37,303 bases of DNA from an uncultured Acidimicrobiales bacterium. Its GTDB lineage: Bacteria > Actinomycetota > Acidimicrobiia > Acidimicrobiales > SHLQ01. The DNA is taken from contig CALHTF010000139.1 of NCBI GenBank assembly GCA_938038815.1, forward strand, positions 1 to 37,303, in the 5' to 3' direction. Under the pieces are notes generated by a model that had not been told where the DNA came from, did not search any database, and saw only the letters and a list, made by a program, of their open reading frames with translations. The position numbers and the translations under genes were made by a program. Below are positions 1 through 7,540 of the stretch, in pieces. The number at the start of each line of letters is the position of its first letter. The stretch's first letter is position 1.

Positions 1-183
1 ATTGCGGTGCGCACCGGAGTCTGCCTGGCCGCGCCGGAGATGGCCGCCTACACCGAGATCCTCGAAGCCGCACTGGCCACCCGCAATAACGTTCTCGAAA
101 CGGTCCGGTACCGGGTTGGCCCGAGCGTCGCCGCCCATACGGGGCCGGGAACCGCCGGCCTGTTCTGGTGGCCCGCCACCTAA
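1..183 (+). CDS. DegV family protein, C-terminal fragment
   Basis: Frame 1 is open from the window edge to a TAA at 181-183, giving the last 60 residues of a protein whose start lies outside. The tail reads VGPSVAAHTGPGTAGLFWW, which matches the usual DegV ending (G-P-x-x-x-x-H-T-G-P-G-x-x-G). DegV proteins are cytosolic fatty-acid-binding proteins; in Gram-positives several act as FakB subunits that present fatty acids to a kinase. The fatty-acid-binding N-terminal half cannot be seen, so the exact role is open. The longer ORF in the other forward frame lacks this conservation and is a shadow. The gene ends 7 bp before the convergent HAD gene stop. Confidence 0.7.
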   Translation: MAVRTGVCLAAPEMAAYTEILEAALATRNNVLETVRYRVGPSVAAHTGPGTAGLFWWPAT

Positions 184-190
184 CCACTGG

Positions 191-913
191 TTAGATCAGG
201 TCGAGGAGTTCTTGGTGGCTGTCGACCACGTGGTCGGCTTCGGCATCGGAGTCGTCGGTGTCATCGAACGCGCTGCGGTAGCGGGCTGACCGAGCGCCAA
301 ACGCTCGCGCCCCGGCTACGTCGGTGCGCCGAAGATCGCCAATGTGCAAGGTGGCCGACGGGTCGGTCACCCCTAACCCCTGGTGTGCGTGAGCGAAGAT
401 CTCCGGGGCTGGTTTGTAGTAACCCACGGTGTCGCTGAACGACCAGTGGTCGAAGTAGTCCTTCAACCCAAACGTCTCGAGATGCTCGATCAGAACACTC
501 GACGGGATCAGGCCAACGTCGCAGATGATTCCCAACCGGACACCAGTGTCTCGCAAGCCGCTGAGCGTTTTGCCGAGGCCCGGTTCGACGAGCTCGACCG
601 GATAGTTCTGACCGGCGACCAGCCAGGCAGCCTCAAGGGTTGTTCGGTTGACGTCGCCGTGTTCGATTCCGAGGATGCGGATAAACACATCGACGGCATT
701 CGACATCACGAACTGCTTGCCGTCCTTCCAGTGTTCGTCGAACTGCTCGCGCACGACATCAAACGCAGCTTCGATCACCTCGGCTTCGCGAGGTTCGTCG
801 ATCGTGACCAGCGCATCGGCCACCAGCCGGCGCCGGATGTCGCGTAGTTCGGCGGTTTGTTGGCGGACGAGTGTGTTCCAGAAGTCAAACGTTATGGCGG
901 CGAGTTCAGCCAC
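191..913 (-). CDS. HAD-superfamily hydrolase
   Basis: A cytosolic haloacid-dehalogenase-type phosphohydrolase of about 240 aa; the substrate is unknown. The N-terminus carries the HAD motif I variant ITFDFWNTLV (D-x-W-x-T, with the first Asp as nucleophile). The C-terminal half carries the motif III/IV region, a Lys in YYKPAPEIFAHA followed by LHIGDLRRTDVAGARAFG, which supplies the Mg-binding acids. A helical cap lies between them. I prefer the GTG at 913, which overlaps the pyrE stop by 8 nt; a TTG at 925 is also possible. The overlap implies co-transcription and translational coupling with pyrE, so a nucleotide or nucleotide-by-product phosphatase role is plausible but inferred. Confidence 0.85.
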   Translation of the reverse strand: MAELAAITFDFWNTLVRQQTAELRDIRRRLVADALVTIDEPREAEVIEAAFDVVREQFDEHWKDGKQFVMSNAVDVFIRILGIEHGDVNRTTLEAAWLVAGQNYPVELVEPGLGKTLSGLRDTGVRLGIICDVGLIPSSVLIEHLETFGLKDYFDHWSFSDTVGYYKPAPEIFAHAHQGLGVTDPSATLHIGDLRRTDVAGARAFGARSARYRSAFDDTDDSDAEADHVVDSHQELLDLI

Positions 914-1457
914 CCTCGTACTCAAACCCCAGGTCCATCGCCGTTACCAACGCATGAAACCCAACACCAGCTTCGGCGCACATCGCAGCGCACGTGCCAC
1001 CGCGGTCGACGATCGGCATGACCATCACCGGTTCGGCGCCCAGCTCGCGGATGGCCTTGACGGCCTCCATTGGTGAGGTGCCACGGGTAACGGCGTCTTC
1101 GGTGACGAGTACCTTGTCGCCCGGTTCGAGGGCCCCAGCAAGCCGCCCACTTACGCCGTGATCTTTGGATTCCTTACGGATGCTGAACGAGCGGAGTTCG
1201 CGACCCCGCGTTGCAGCCACGGCAGCAATACCAAAGGCCACCGGATCCGCGCCGGCGGTGAGTCCACCGATGGCGGTGATGTCGTCGGGCATGATCGACA
1301 ATGCCGCGTCGGCGACTAACAAAATGCCGTCGGCGCGGCACGCCGTCTGCTTGGCATCGATGAACCAGTTGCTCTTCTTTCCCGATTTGAGGGTGAAGTC
1401 GCCGGTGCGGACCGAGTGCTCAAGAAGGTGTTGGACGAGTTCAGGGTGTGTAGACAT
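906..1457 (-). CDS. pyrE: Orotate phosphoribosyltransferase
   Basis: Catalyses orotate + PRPP to OMP + PPi, the fifth step of pyrimidine synthesis, in the cytosol. The 183-aa length is normal. The N-terminus has the orotate-binding stretch GDFTLKSGKKSNWFIDAK. The PRPP loop VLVTEDAVTRGTS lies near residues 115-127, with a Thr-Arg in place of the commoner Thr-Thr. The flexible-loop Lys/Arg region IRKESKDHG precedes it. Translation starts at an ATG and the gene overlaps the downstream HAD gene. The divergent DUF1697 gene begins 34 bp away, so both promoters share a very short region. No other pyr gene lies in the window. Confidence 0.95.
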   Translation of the reverse strand: MSTHPELVQHLLEHSVRTGDFTLKSGKKSNWFIDAKQTACRADGILLVADAALSIMPDDITAIGGLTAGADPVAFGIAAVAATRGRELRSFSIRKESKDHGVSGRLAGALEPGDKVLVTEDAVTRGTSPMEAVKAIRELGAEPVMVMPIVDRGGTCAAMCAEAGVGFHALVTAMDLGFEYEGG

Positions 1458-1490
1458 CTACCGGACCAAGCTAGGTGGAAGACTGCATTT

Positions 1491-2033
1491 ATGCGTACAT
1501 ATGCGGCGTTCCTACGAGGCATCAATGTCGGCGGACACAACAAACTGCCGATGGCCGAACTTCGTGAGGCACTCTCCGCCGACGGATTTGTCGAGCCAAA
1601 AACCTTGCTGCAATCCGGCAATGTCATCTTCGAACACCAGGCCACCAGGGTTGCCGACGTCGAGACTGCACTGCACGACGTGATCGCCGAACGCTTTGGC
1701 TACGACCTACCCGTCGTGGTCCGCAAAGCGGCCGACATCGCGCCAACGCTGGCCGCCAGCCCGTACCTCGACGCCGATGTCGCGCCGAATCAGAAGTTCG
1801 TCGCCTACCTCAGCAAGGCGCCGACCAAGCCAACACTGACCAAAGTCGACTTCGAGGTCTTTGCCCCCGACGTGTTTACCGTCGACGGCAATCACGCCTA
1901 CCTGTTGTTGCCCCAGGGGGCCGCCAAGTCGAAACTGACCACCAATCACCTCGAAAAAGTGCTCGGCGTGACCGCAACGCTACGAAATCACAACACGGTG
2001 TCGAAGGTTAGTAAGGCAATAACTGACCGATAG
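1491..2033 (+). CDS. DUF1697 family protein
   Basis: A 180-aa cytosolic protein whose N-terminus MRTYAAFLRGINVGGHNKL is the diagnostic DUF1697 signature, followed by the conserved LLQSGNVIF segment. The function of the family is not established. An upstream in-frame ATG at 1416 would run into pyrE on the other strand, and conservation begins at the ATG at 1491, so I chose that start. The C-terminus TLRNHNTVSKVSKAI is also typical of the family. It is transcribed towards the TerC gene with a 10-bp gap and may be co-transcribed with it. Confidence 0.88.
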   Translation: MRTYAAFLRGINVGGHNKLPMAELREALSADGFVEPKTLLQSGNVIFEHQATRVADVETALHDVIAERFGYDLPVVVRKAADIAPTLAASPYLDADVAPNQKFVAYLSKAPTKPTLTKVDFEVFAPDVFTVDGNHAYLLLPQGAAKSKLTTNHLEKVLGVTATLRNHNTVSKVSKAITDR

Positions 2034-2036
2034 GCT
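2031..2036 (+). promoter_or_regulatory. Possible -10 box for the TerC gene
   Basis: TAGGCT lies 7 nt before the ATG at 2044 and overlaps the DUF1697 stop codon TAG. The spacing equals that seen at many other starts in this window and would give a leaderless mRNA. Confidence 0.35.
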
Positions 2037-2043
2037 TCATCCG

Positions 2044-3003
2044 ATGCTGCTCTTCGCCACCGAATCAAGAAGTGAGAACTTCGTCGACATCGACGTTGGC
2101 GCGAACGCCTGGATCGTTCTCGGCGTTGCCGTGCTCGTGCTGCTCGGCATCGATCTCTACCGCCACCGAGACGACCACGAGCCAACCGCTCGAAGCGCCC
2201 TGCTGGAATCGCTCGGCTGGATCAGCTGTGGTCTGATCTTCGGCGTTGGTGTCTGGTGGGTCTACGGAGGGCCAGCGTTCGGCGAGTACATCTCGGCTTA
2301 CCTGATCGAAAAATCGCTGAGCATCGACAACGTCTTTGTGTGGGCGCTGATGTTCAGCACCATGAAGATCCCACTGCGCTATCAACACCGCGTCTTGTTT
2401 TGGGGAATCTTCGGCGCGCTTGTCTTGCGTGCCCTATTCATCCTCGCCGGTACTGCGCTGATTAAGCAGTTCGCCTGGATCCTGGTGATCTTTGGCGTCT
2501 TCCTTATCTACACCGGCTTCAAGGTGATCCGACACCGAGAGAACGAAGGCGAGCACACCAGCACAACGGGCCTTGGCATGCTCAAACGATTCATGCCGGT
2601 GACCGATCAATACGACGGCCACAACTTCACCACCATGATCGACGGCGTGCGCACCGCTACCCCACTGCTCGCCGCCTTGGTGGTCATCGAATTCACCGAC
2701 GTGATCTTCGCCGTCGACTCGGTGCCCGCCGTACTGGCCGTATCCGATGAGCCCTACATCGTGTTTGCGTCAAACGCCTTCGCTATCTTGGGCTTGCGAG
2801 CGATGTACTTCCTGCTCGCCGACGCCAAAGAACGGTTCCACTACCTTTCCCACGGTCTCGGCGCCATCCTGATCTTCGTCGGCATCAAGATGACCATCAG
2901 CATCTGGTACCACATCCCCACCTACTGGAGCCTGGGCATCATCTGCACGTTCATCGTGCTCGCCATCGCCTTCAGCGAAATGAAGAACCGCCAGGCTGTA
3001 TAG
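2044..3003 (+). CDS. TerC family integral membrane protein
   Basis: A 319-aa polytopic inner-membrane protein of the TerC/Alx family, with about nine hydrophobic segments. Diagnostic parts are SLSIDNVFVWALMF, with the conserved membrane Asp-Asn, and VVIEFTDVIFAVDSVPAVLAV, with the conserved E-x-x-D-x-x-F-A-x-D-S-x-P-A pattern. Members are tied to tellurite resistance or manganese export, and the paired acidic residues inside the membrane suggest metal-ion transport. No ter operon genes and no yybP-ykoY-type leader are present, because only 10 bp separate it from the upstream gene. A general metal-homeostasis role is therefore the safest reading. The start is an ATG; no clear ribosome-binding site is visible. 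Confidence 0.9.
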   Translation: MLLFATESRSENFVDIDVGANAWIVLGVAVLVLLGIDLYRHRDDHEPTARSALLESLGWISCGLIFGVGVWWVYGGPAFGEYISAYLIEKSLSIDNVFVWALMFSTMKIPLRYQHRVLFWGIFGALVLRALFILAGTALIKQFAWILVIFGVFLIYTGFKVIRHRENEGEHTSTTGLGMLKRFMPVTDQYDGHNFTTMIDGVRTATPLLAALVVIEFTDVIFAVDSVPAVLAVSDEPYIVFASNAFAILGLRAMYFLLADAKERFHYLSHGLGAILIFVGIKMTISIWYHIPTYWSLGIICTFIVLAIAFSEMKNRQAV

Positions 3004-3173
3004 CGTTGTTCCGCCTACGGCTCCACGCCTTCGGCACCGGACTCTACCTACAACTCGGTCTTGCTAGCGCGGCGACACGACTCCAGCACTTTCGCTCCCT
3101 TGCAGGGGCGCGAGTTGCGCAGCAACTCGGTAAGGGCTTGGGCCGCCCTGGCGGTCCAAACCGACAGCAACTC
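3004..3173. other. Intergenic DNA with a decayed repeat copy
   Basis: This stretch follows the terC stop and encodes nothing convincing. At 3129-3173 it holds a degenerate relative of the adjacent 67-bp repeat: the ends GGTAAGG and GCGGTCCAAACCGA are kept while the middle differs. The phrase CAACTCGGT occurs several more times. It looks like older, decaying copies of the same sequence. Confidence 0.5.
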
Positions 3174-3307
3174 GGTAAGGATTGAGGTCCGTCAGGACCG
3201 AAACCAACGACTAACGGTCCAAACCGATTTCTTGGAGCTCGGTAACGATTGAGGTCCGTCAGGACCGAAACCAACGACTAGCGGTCCAAACCGATTTCTT
3301 GGAGCTC
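3174..3307. repeat. Two tandem copies of a 67-bp direct repeat
   Basis: Copy 1 is 3174-3240 and copy 2 is 3241-3307, with no gap. I see only two differences: G/C at unit position 6 and A/G at unit position 41. Each unit holds the short inverted repeat GGTCC-GTCA-GGACC. Copy 2 overlaps the 3' end of the minus-strand LysR gene, including its last ten codons and TAG. Copy 1 therefore carries a second, non-functional version of that gene tail plus stop. The arrangement looks like slippage or tandem duplication of a gene end with its terminator-like hairpin. Confidence 0.9.
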
Positions 3308-4144
3308 GGTTCGTAGAGCAGACCGGAGTTGTTCGGCCACTTCGGGTAGTTCGCCCGGTACGGTTCGGGCGATTTGATGGACCCGGGGCAGTGCGCCCAT
3401 TTCGTTGGCCCTGCTCCACTCAACCACATCGTCGCCGACATAGCGGTCGCTAAGAATTCCGACGCCGAGCCCGGCAGCCACCGATGCCCGAACGCCGGCC
3501 GAGGTCGCGACCGAAATACCCACCGTGTAGTCGACCCCGATCGCACCGAGCAACGGTTCGCTCAGGGCCCGGTAGAAACAATCGTCACCGAACGTCACCA
3601 ACGGAACGGTGCAATCGGTGAACGCAAAGTCAGCGCTCGTCACCCATTGCAGCTGGTCGGTCCACAAGACAACGTCGTCCTCGCGCAATTCATCGTCGGT
3701 GACCTGAATCACGACCACGTCGAACTCGCCGGCGTCAATTGCCTCCGAGAGCACTTCGGTGCGGCCGATACGAAACTCGACCGTGACCCCGGGGTGGCAC
3801 CGACGAAACCGACCCAGCACGTCGGCAACCTGCTCGGGCGGAACTTCGGCGTTGTGCCCAAGCCTGACCGATCCGCCGAGGTTGGTGGTTCGAAGTCGGG
3901 CGACCGCTTGGTCGTGGGTACCGACGATGGTCCGAGCGTCGTCGAGAAGGTCGCGCCCGTCGCGGCTGGGGCGCAGGCTATGGCCGTCGCGGATAAGCAA
4001 GGTCCGCCCTACTTTTTGCTCGAGCCGTTTGATCTTCCAGCTCACCGCTGACTGGCTGAGTCCGAGGTAATGGGCCGCTTTGGTCATGCCGCCGTGGTCG
4101 AGCACAGCGAGGAAGGTACGAAGCGATTCAACGTCGAGTTGCAT
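3278..4144 (-). CDS. LysR family transcriptional regulator
   Basis: A 288-aa DNA-binding regulator. The N-terminal winged helix-turn-helix spans roughly residues 3-60 (FLAVLDHGGMTKAAHYLGLS, then QSAVSWKIKRLEQKVG), followed by a periplasmic-binding-protein-like effector domain. An in-frame upstream start at 4213 exists, but LysR homology begins at MQLDVESLRTF. The ATG at 4144 also has a -10-like TACAAT 6 nt before it, so I chose 4144. A 15-bp palindrome with T-N11-A geometry lies in its promoter, which is typical of LysR self-regulation. The last ten codons lie inside a 67-bp tandem repeat, so the C-terminus was probably shaped by duplication. The effector is unknown. Confidence 0.9.
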   Translation of the reverse strand: MQLDVESLRTFLAVLDHGGMTKAAHYLGLSQSAVSWKIKRLEQKVGRTLLIRDGHSLRPSRDGRDLLDDARTIVGTHDQAVARLRTTNLGGSVRLGHNAEVPPEQVADVLGRFRRCHPGVTVEFRIGRTEVLSEAIDAGEFDVVVIQVTDDELREDDVVLWTDQLQWVTSADFAFTDCTVPLVTFGDDCFYRALSEPLLGAIGVDYTVGISVATSAGVRASVAAGLGVGILSDRYVGDDVVEWSRANEMGALPRVHQIARTVPGELPEVAEQLRSALRTELQEIGLDR

Positions 4145-4150
4145 GGCTCT

Positions 4151-4156
4151 ATTGTA
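4151..4156 (-). promoter_or_regulatory. -10 box, probable leaderless promoter of LysR gene
   Basis: On the minus strand this reads TACAAT, 6 nt before the ATG at 4144. Transcription would begin at or next to the start codon. Confidence 0.5.
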
Positions 4157-4167
4157 GTGAATCAACC

Positions 4168-4182
4168 ATGACAGTCTGTCAT
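4168..4182. promoter_or_regulatory. LysR-type operator (15-bp palindrome)
   Basis: ATGACAGTCTGTCAT is a perfect inverted repeat with 7-bp arms about a central T. It contains the T-N11-A arrangement of LysR boxes. Relative to a start at 4144 it covers about -24 to -38, over the -35 region of the LysR gene, which suggests autorepression. It also lies upstream of the forward-strand region. Confidence 0.65.
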
Positions 4183-4239
4183 TGTTTAATCTCAATAGTG
4201 TCGCTTGCGTCATGGCATTGCTCGGCGCACAGTGAAGCT

Positions 4240-4428
4240 ATGACTACTTGCATCTGCCCTCCCATCCACCTCGGCGCCGCACTCGACGAGGCACCCCGAC
4301 TCCAAGAACCGAGCGTTCTGAGGCGGTTGCTTACCGGGTTGGTGCTCGCCGCAACCGCAGTGCGCGCCGCGACATCGCTTCATCCGTTCGAAACGCCAAG
4401 CCAGCGAGCCGTCGATCAAATTCGCTGA
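4240..4428 (+). CDS. Possible small protein divergent from LysR gene
   Basis: A 62-codon ORF beginning ATGACTACTTGCATC. The product has a short hydrophobic stretch (LLTGLVLAATAV, about residues 29-40) and resembles nothing I know. Its only support is position: it is divergent from a LysR gene with an operator between them, where a target gene is expected. There is no strong ribosome-binding site. The rest of 4145-4493, between the LysR gene and purM, shows nothing else. It may be non-coding. Confidence 0.3.
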   Translation: MTTCICPPIHLGAALDEAPRLQEPSVLRRLLTGLVLAATAVRAATSLHPFETPSQRAVDQIR

Positions 4429-4493
4429 ACCGACTACCAAACCGAACAGTTCGATGCCGCCCGCCGCTTCACAACGATCAGCTCAAGGTCGGG

Positions 4494-5525
4494 TTAGTTG
4501 ACGATCGCTTGGCCTGTGCCGGGGGTTACTTCGCCGATTTGGGTTGGCCGGTGACCGCCCGCCTCGAGGGTGGCCATGATGTTCGAGGCGTCCTCGGCGG
4601 CGACCGCGAGGACCATGCCGAGGCCCATGTTGAACACGGTGCGCATCTCGGCTTCGTCGATGTTTCCGAGGTGCTGGATCTCGGTGAAGATCCGTGGCGT
4701 CTCCCACGTTGAGGCGTCGACCTGAGCGTCGGCCGAGTCGGGCAGCACTCGTTCGAGGTTGCCGGCGAGTCCGCCACCGGTTACGTGGGCCACGGTATGC
4801 ACCGAGCCTGCTTCGATAGCGGCGAGTACGGCCGGTGCGTAGATGACCGAAGGCTGCAAGAGTTCCTCACCCAACGAGTGAGGGGCACCTTCGTACGCCG
4901 GATCGTTGAGCGATTTACCGGCAACGTCGAACAACACCCGACGAGCGAGCGAGAAACCGTTCGAGCGCAGGTTCGGAGAAGGCAGGCCGATCAGCACATC
5001 GCCAGCGCCAACCATCTCGCCGGTAATGATTCGGTCGCGGTCGACGGCGCCGACGGCAAAGCCAACAAGGTCGAACTCACCGGGTTCCATCACGCCTGGA
5101 TGTTCGGCCATCTCGCCGCCGATAAGCGCACAACCCGCTTGCCGGCAACCTTCGGCGATGCCGCTGATCAGCTGCTCGATCTCTTCAGGGACCGTCTTGC
5201 CGATAGCGACATAGTCGAGAAAGAAGAGGGGCTGGGCGCCCTGGCAGACCAGATCGTCGACACACATGGCCACCAGGTCGAGGCCGATCGTGTCGAACTT
5301 TTGCATCTGTGACGCAACGACTGCCTTGGTGCCTACACCGTCGGTGGTCGAGACCAACACAGGGTTGTCGAGGCCAAGGTTCGAGACATCAAACAGGCCG
5401 CCAAAGCCGCCAAGACCGCCGAGGACCTCGGGCCGGTAAGTCGACTTTACGAGTGGGCCGATACGGCGAACCGCTTCGTCGCCCGCCTCGATCGACACAC
5501 CAGCTGCTTCGTAGGTCTCGCCCAT
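4494..5525 (-). CDS. purM: Phosphoribosylformylglycinamidine cyclo-ligase (AIR synthetase)
   Basis: Closes the imidazole ring: FGAM + ATP gives AIR + ADP + Pi, step five of purine synthesis. The 343-aa length is normal. Visible motifs are YEAAGVSIEAGDEAV near the N-terminus, VLVSTDGVGTKAVVA (ATP site), DLVCQGAQPLFFLDY, GCALIGGEMAEHPGV and VTGGGLAGNLERVLP. It follows purF on the same strand with 3 bp between stop and start, so the two form an operon. The ATG is at 5525. Confidence 0.97.
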   Translation of the reverse strand: MGETYEAAGVSIEAGDEAVRRIGPLVKSTYRPEVLGGLGGFGGLFDVSNLGLDNPVLVSTTDGVGTKAVVASQMQKFDTIGLDLVAMCVDDLVCQGAQPLFFLDYVAIGKTVPEEIEQLISGIAEGCRQAGCALIGGEMAEHPGVMEPGEFDLVGFAVGAVDRDRIITGEMVGAGDVLIGLPSPNLRSNGFSLARRVLFDVAGKSLNDPAYEGAPHSLGEELLQPSVIYAPAVLAAIEAGSVHTVAHVTGGGLAGNLERVLPDSADAQVDASTWETPRIFTEIQHLGNIDEAEMRTVFNMGLGMVLAVAAEDASNIMATLEAGGHRPTQIGEVTPGTGQAIVN

Positions 5526-5528
5526 CGG

Positions 5529-7079
5529 TTACTTCGCGGCCCGTTTTGCCAGATCGGCGGGCAGCATCGAGGCCTCACTGTCGAGCAGGCTCGCCGTTGC
5601 CACCTCAGCGGATTCGGGTTCGGACTCGATCTCGAGCACCTTCTTCGAAAGATCGACCGGGATTTCGATCGGGTACTCGCCGGTGAGACATGCATCGCAG
5701 AACCCGGCATTCGTGGCGCCGGTCGCGTCCTTGAGTCGGTCGAGGGCCAGGTACGACAGCGTGTCGACCCCGAGGTACTCGCGGATCTCCTCGACGGTAA
5801 GGTTGGCGGCGAGCAGTTCGCCCCGCGTGCCGGTATCCATGCCGTAGAAGCAAGGCCAGCGGTAGGGCGGCGACGAGATACGCATATGTACTTCGACGGC
5901 ACCGGCGCTGCGAAGCATGGCGATCATGGCCTTGGTGGTGGTACCCCGCACGATCGAGTCGTCGACCACGATTAGGCGTTTGCCTTCGATGTTGTCGCGC
6001 AGCGGGTTGAGCTTCATCCGCACGCCGAGCGAACGCAGCTCCTGGGACGGAGCGATAAACGTACGGCCGATGTAGCGGTTCTTCACCAACCCTTGGCCAA
6101 ACGGAATGCCGCTGGCTCGGGCGTACCCTTCAGCAGCCGGGATACCCGATTCGGGAACTCCCATAACCAGATCGGCTTCGGCCGGGGCTTGTTCGGCGAG
6201 TTCTTCGCCCATCCGAACTCGGGCCCGGTGCACGCTCTGGCCGTACAGCACGCTGTCGGGTCGGGCGAAGTACACGAACTCAAACAGGCAGAGCTTGGGG
6301 TCGACCTCGTCGAAGGGCCGCGACGAACGCGGACCGTTCTCGTCGATGATGACCATCTCGCCCGGGTCGAGCTCGCGGATGAACGAGGCTCCGACCACAT
6401 CGAGCGCCGGGGTCTCTGACGCCAGCACCCAGCCAGCGTCGAGCTTGCCCAAGCACAAGGGGCGGAAGCCGTTGGGGTCGCGGACCCCAATAACCTGCTC
6501 GCGATCGAGTAGTACAAGAGAGAAGGCGCCCTTGAGTTCGGGTAGCACTTTGGTGAGCGCCGTTTCGAGATCGAGTTCGCTGTCGTTGACGAACTCCATC
6601 TCGAGCATCTCGGCGACCAGGTCGGTGTCGCTCGCCACCGTGCCCGGGAGCATCCCACGGTCGAGTGCGAGTTGCTCGGTGTTGACCAGGTTGCCGTTAT
6701 GGCCGAGAGCAAACTCGACCTCACCAACCCCCCGGTACACCGGCTGGGCATTGCGCCACGTGCTCGATCCGGTGGTGCTGTAACGGCACTGACCAATGGC
6801 CAAGTTGCCGGGCAGCGCAGCGAGCGTTCGGTCGTCGAACACGGCCGAAACCAGGCCCATGTCTTTGACACAGGTGATCGATTCGCCATCGCTAACCGCA
6901 ATACCCGCCGACTCTTGGCCGCGATGTTGTAGTGCGTACAACCCGAGGTACGCCTGGTGGGCAACGTGGGTGTTCGGGGCGTATACGCCAAACACACCGC
7001 ACGCTTCGCGGGGTTTGTCGCCTTCGGCGTCTCCGGAGAGATCTTCGGGCGGGAGGGACTCGGCCGGTTGGTCGATCAC
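5529..7079 (-). CDS. purF: Amidophosphoribosyltransferase
   Basis: Commits PRPP to purine synthesis: glutamine + PRPP gives phosphoribosylamine + glutamate + PPi. The N-terminal class-II glutamine amidotransferase domain begins at Cys27 (REACGVFGVYAP), after a 26-residue propeptide expected to be cleaved so that Cys27 becomes the terminal nucleophile. The C-terminal PRTase domain has the PRPP loop VVDDSIVRGTT at about 371-381. Cys264, Cys410, Cys461 and Cys464 match the four ligands of the Bacillus-type [4Fe-4S] cluster. Translation starts at a GTG. Purine-nucleotide feedback is expected from the family. It forms an operon with purM downstream, 3 bp apart. Confidence 0.97.
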   Translation of the reverse strand: MIDQPAESLPPEDLSGDAEGDKPREACGVFGVYAPNTHVAHQAYLGLYALQHRGQESAGIAVSDGESITCVKDMGLVSAVFDDRTLAALPGNLAIGQCRYSTTGSSTWRNAQPVYRGVGEVEFALGHNGNLVNTEQLALDRGMLPGTVASDTDLVAEMLEMEFVNDSELDLETALTKVLPELKGAFSLVLLDREQVIGVRDPNGFRPLCLGKLDAGWVLASETPALDVVGASFIRELDPGEMVIIDENGPRSSRPFDEVDPKLCLFEFVYFARPDSVLYGQSVHRARVRMGEELAEQAPAEADLVMGVPESGIPAAEGYARASGIPFGQGLVKNRYIGRTFIAPSQELRSLGVRMKLNPLRDNIEGKRLIVVDDSIVRGTTTKAMIAMLRSAGAVEVHMRISSPPYRWPCFYGMDTGTRGELLAANLTVEEIREYLGVDTLSYLALDRLKDATGATNAGFCDACLTGEYPIEIPVDLSKKVLEIESEPESAEVATASLLDSEASMLPADLAKRAAK

Positions 7080-7154
7080 AGGACTTTATGCTGGCACACG
7101 GCTATGACACAGCCGTAGATGGAGGCCCGAAAAGCTTCACGAAATCCCACAATC

Positions 7155-7160
7155 TAGAAT
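7155..7160 (+). promoter_or_regulatory. -10 box, probable leaderless promoter
   Basis: TAGAAT lies 6 nt before the ATG at 7167. No convincing -35 hexamer is seen at the expected distance. Confidence 0.55.
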
Positions 7161-7166
7161 CGAGCC

Positions 7167-7535
7167 ATGGCGAAACCGAGCTATCCCGGCCCAACCGAAG
7201 CGCTCGAACTCTACGAGGCGCTCGTCGAGCGACATCCGGAGGTGGCCCGCAAGGGCGCGAAGAATCCGTACACGTCGCGCAACGGTCACATGTTCAGCTT
7301 CCTTGGCCCCGACGGGCAGCTCGCTCTGCGACTCCCGCCCGATGCGTTTGGCGAGTTCCGACAGCTCCATGGCGAACACGACGTGATTTCCTACGGCGCG
7401 GTCATGAAGGAATACGTCGCTGTGCCGTCCGAAGTGCTCGCCGATACCGACACCTTGTTCGAGTGGTTCGTCAAAGGCTACGACTACATCGCCACGCTGA
7501 AACCAAAGCCGACGAACAAGCCAAAGAAGAAGTAG
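7167..7535 (+). CDS. Small conserved protein, TfoX-like
   Basis: A 122-aa cytosolic protein. The middle, GHMFSFLGPDGQLALRLP followed by YGAVMKEYVAVP and YIATLKPKPT, recalls small TfoX/Sxy N-terminal-domain-like proteins, and the tail is lysine-rich (KPTNKPKKK). I am not sure of the family and assign no function. It stands alone on the plus strand between purF and purL, both on the minus strand, and ends 5 bp from the purL stop. A -10-like TAGAAT sits 6 nt before the ATG, so it is probably expressed from its own leaderless promoter. Confidence 0.75.
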   Translation: MAKPSYPGPTEALELYEALVERHPEVARKGAKNPYTSRNGHMFSFLGPDGQLALRLPPDAFGEFRQLHGEHDVISYGAVMKEYVAVPSEVLADTDTLFEWFVKGYDYIATLKPKPTNKPKKK

Positions 7536-7540
7536 CGCTA

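Noticed and set aside
3129..3307. Repeats considered as a CRISPR array
   Set aside because: The units are contiguous with no unique spacers, number only two and a fragment, and derive from the adjacent gene end.
3374..4051. A 225-codon plus-strand frame
   Set aside because: It lies wholly antisense to the LysR gene and shows no motif.
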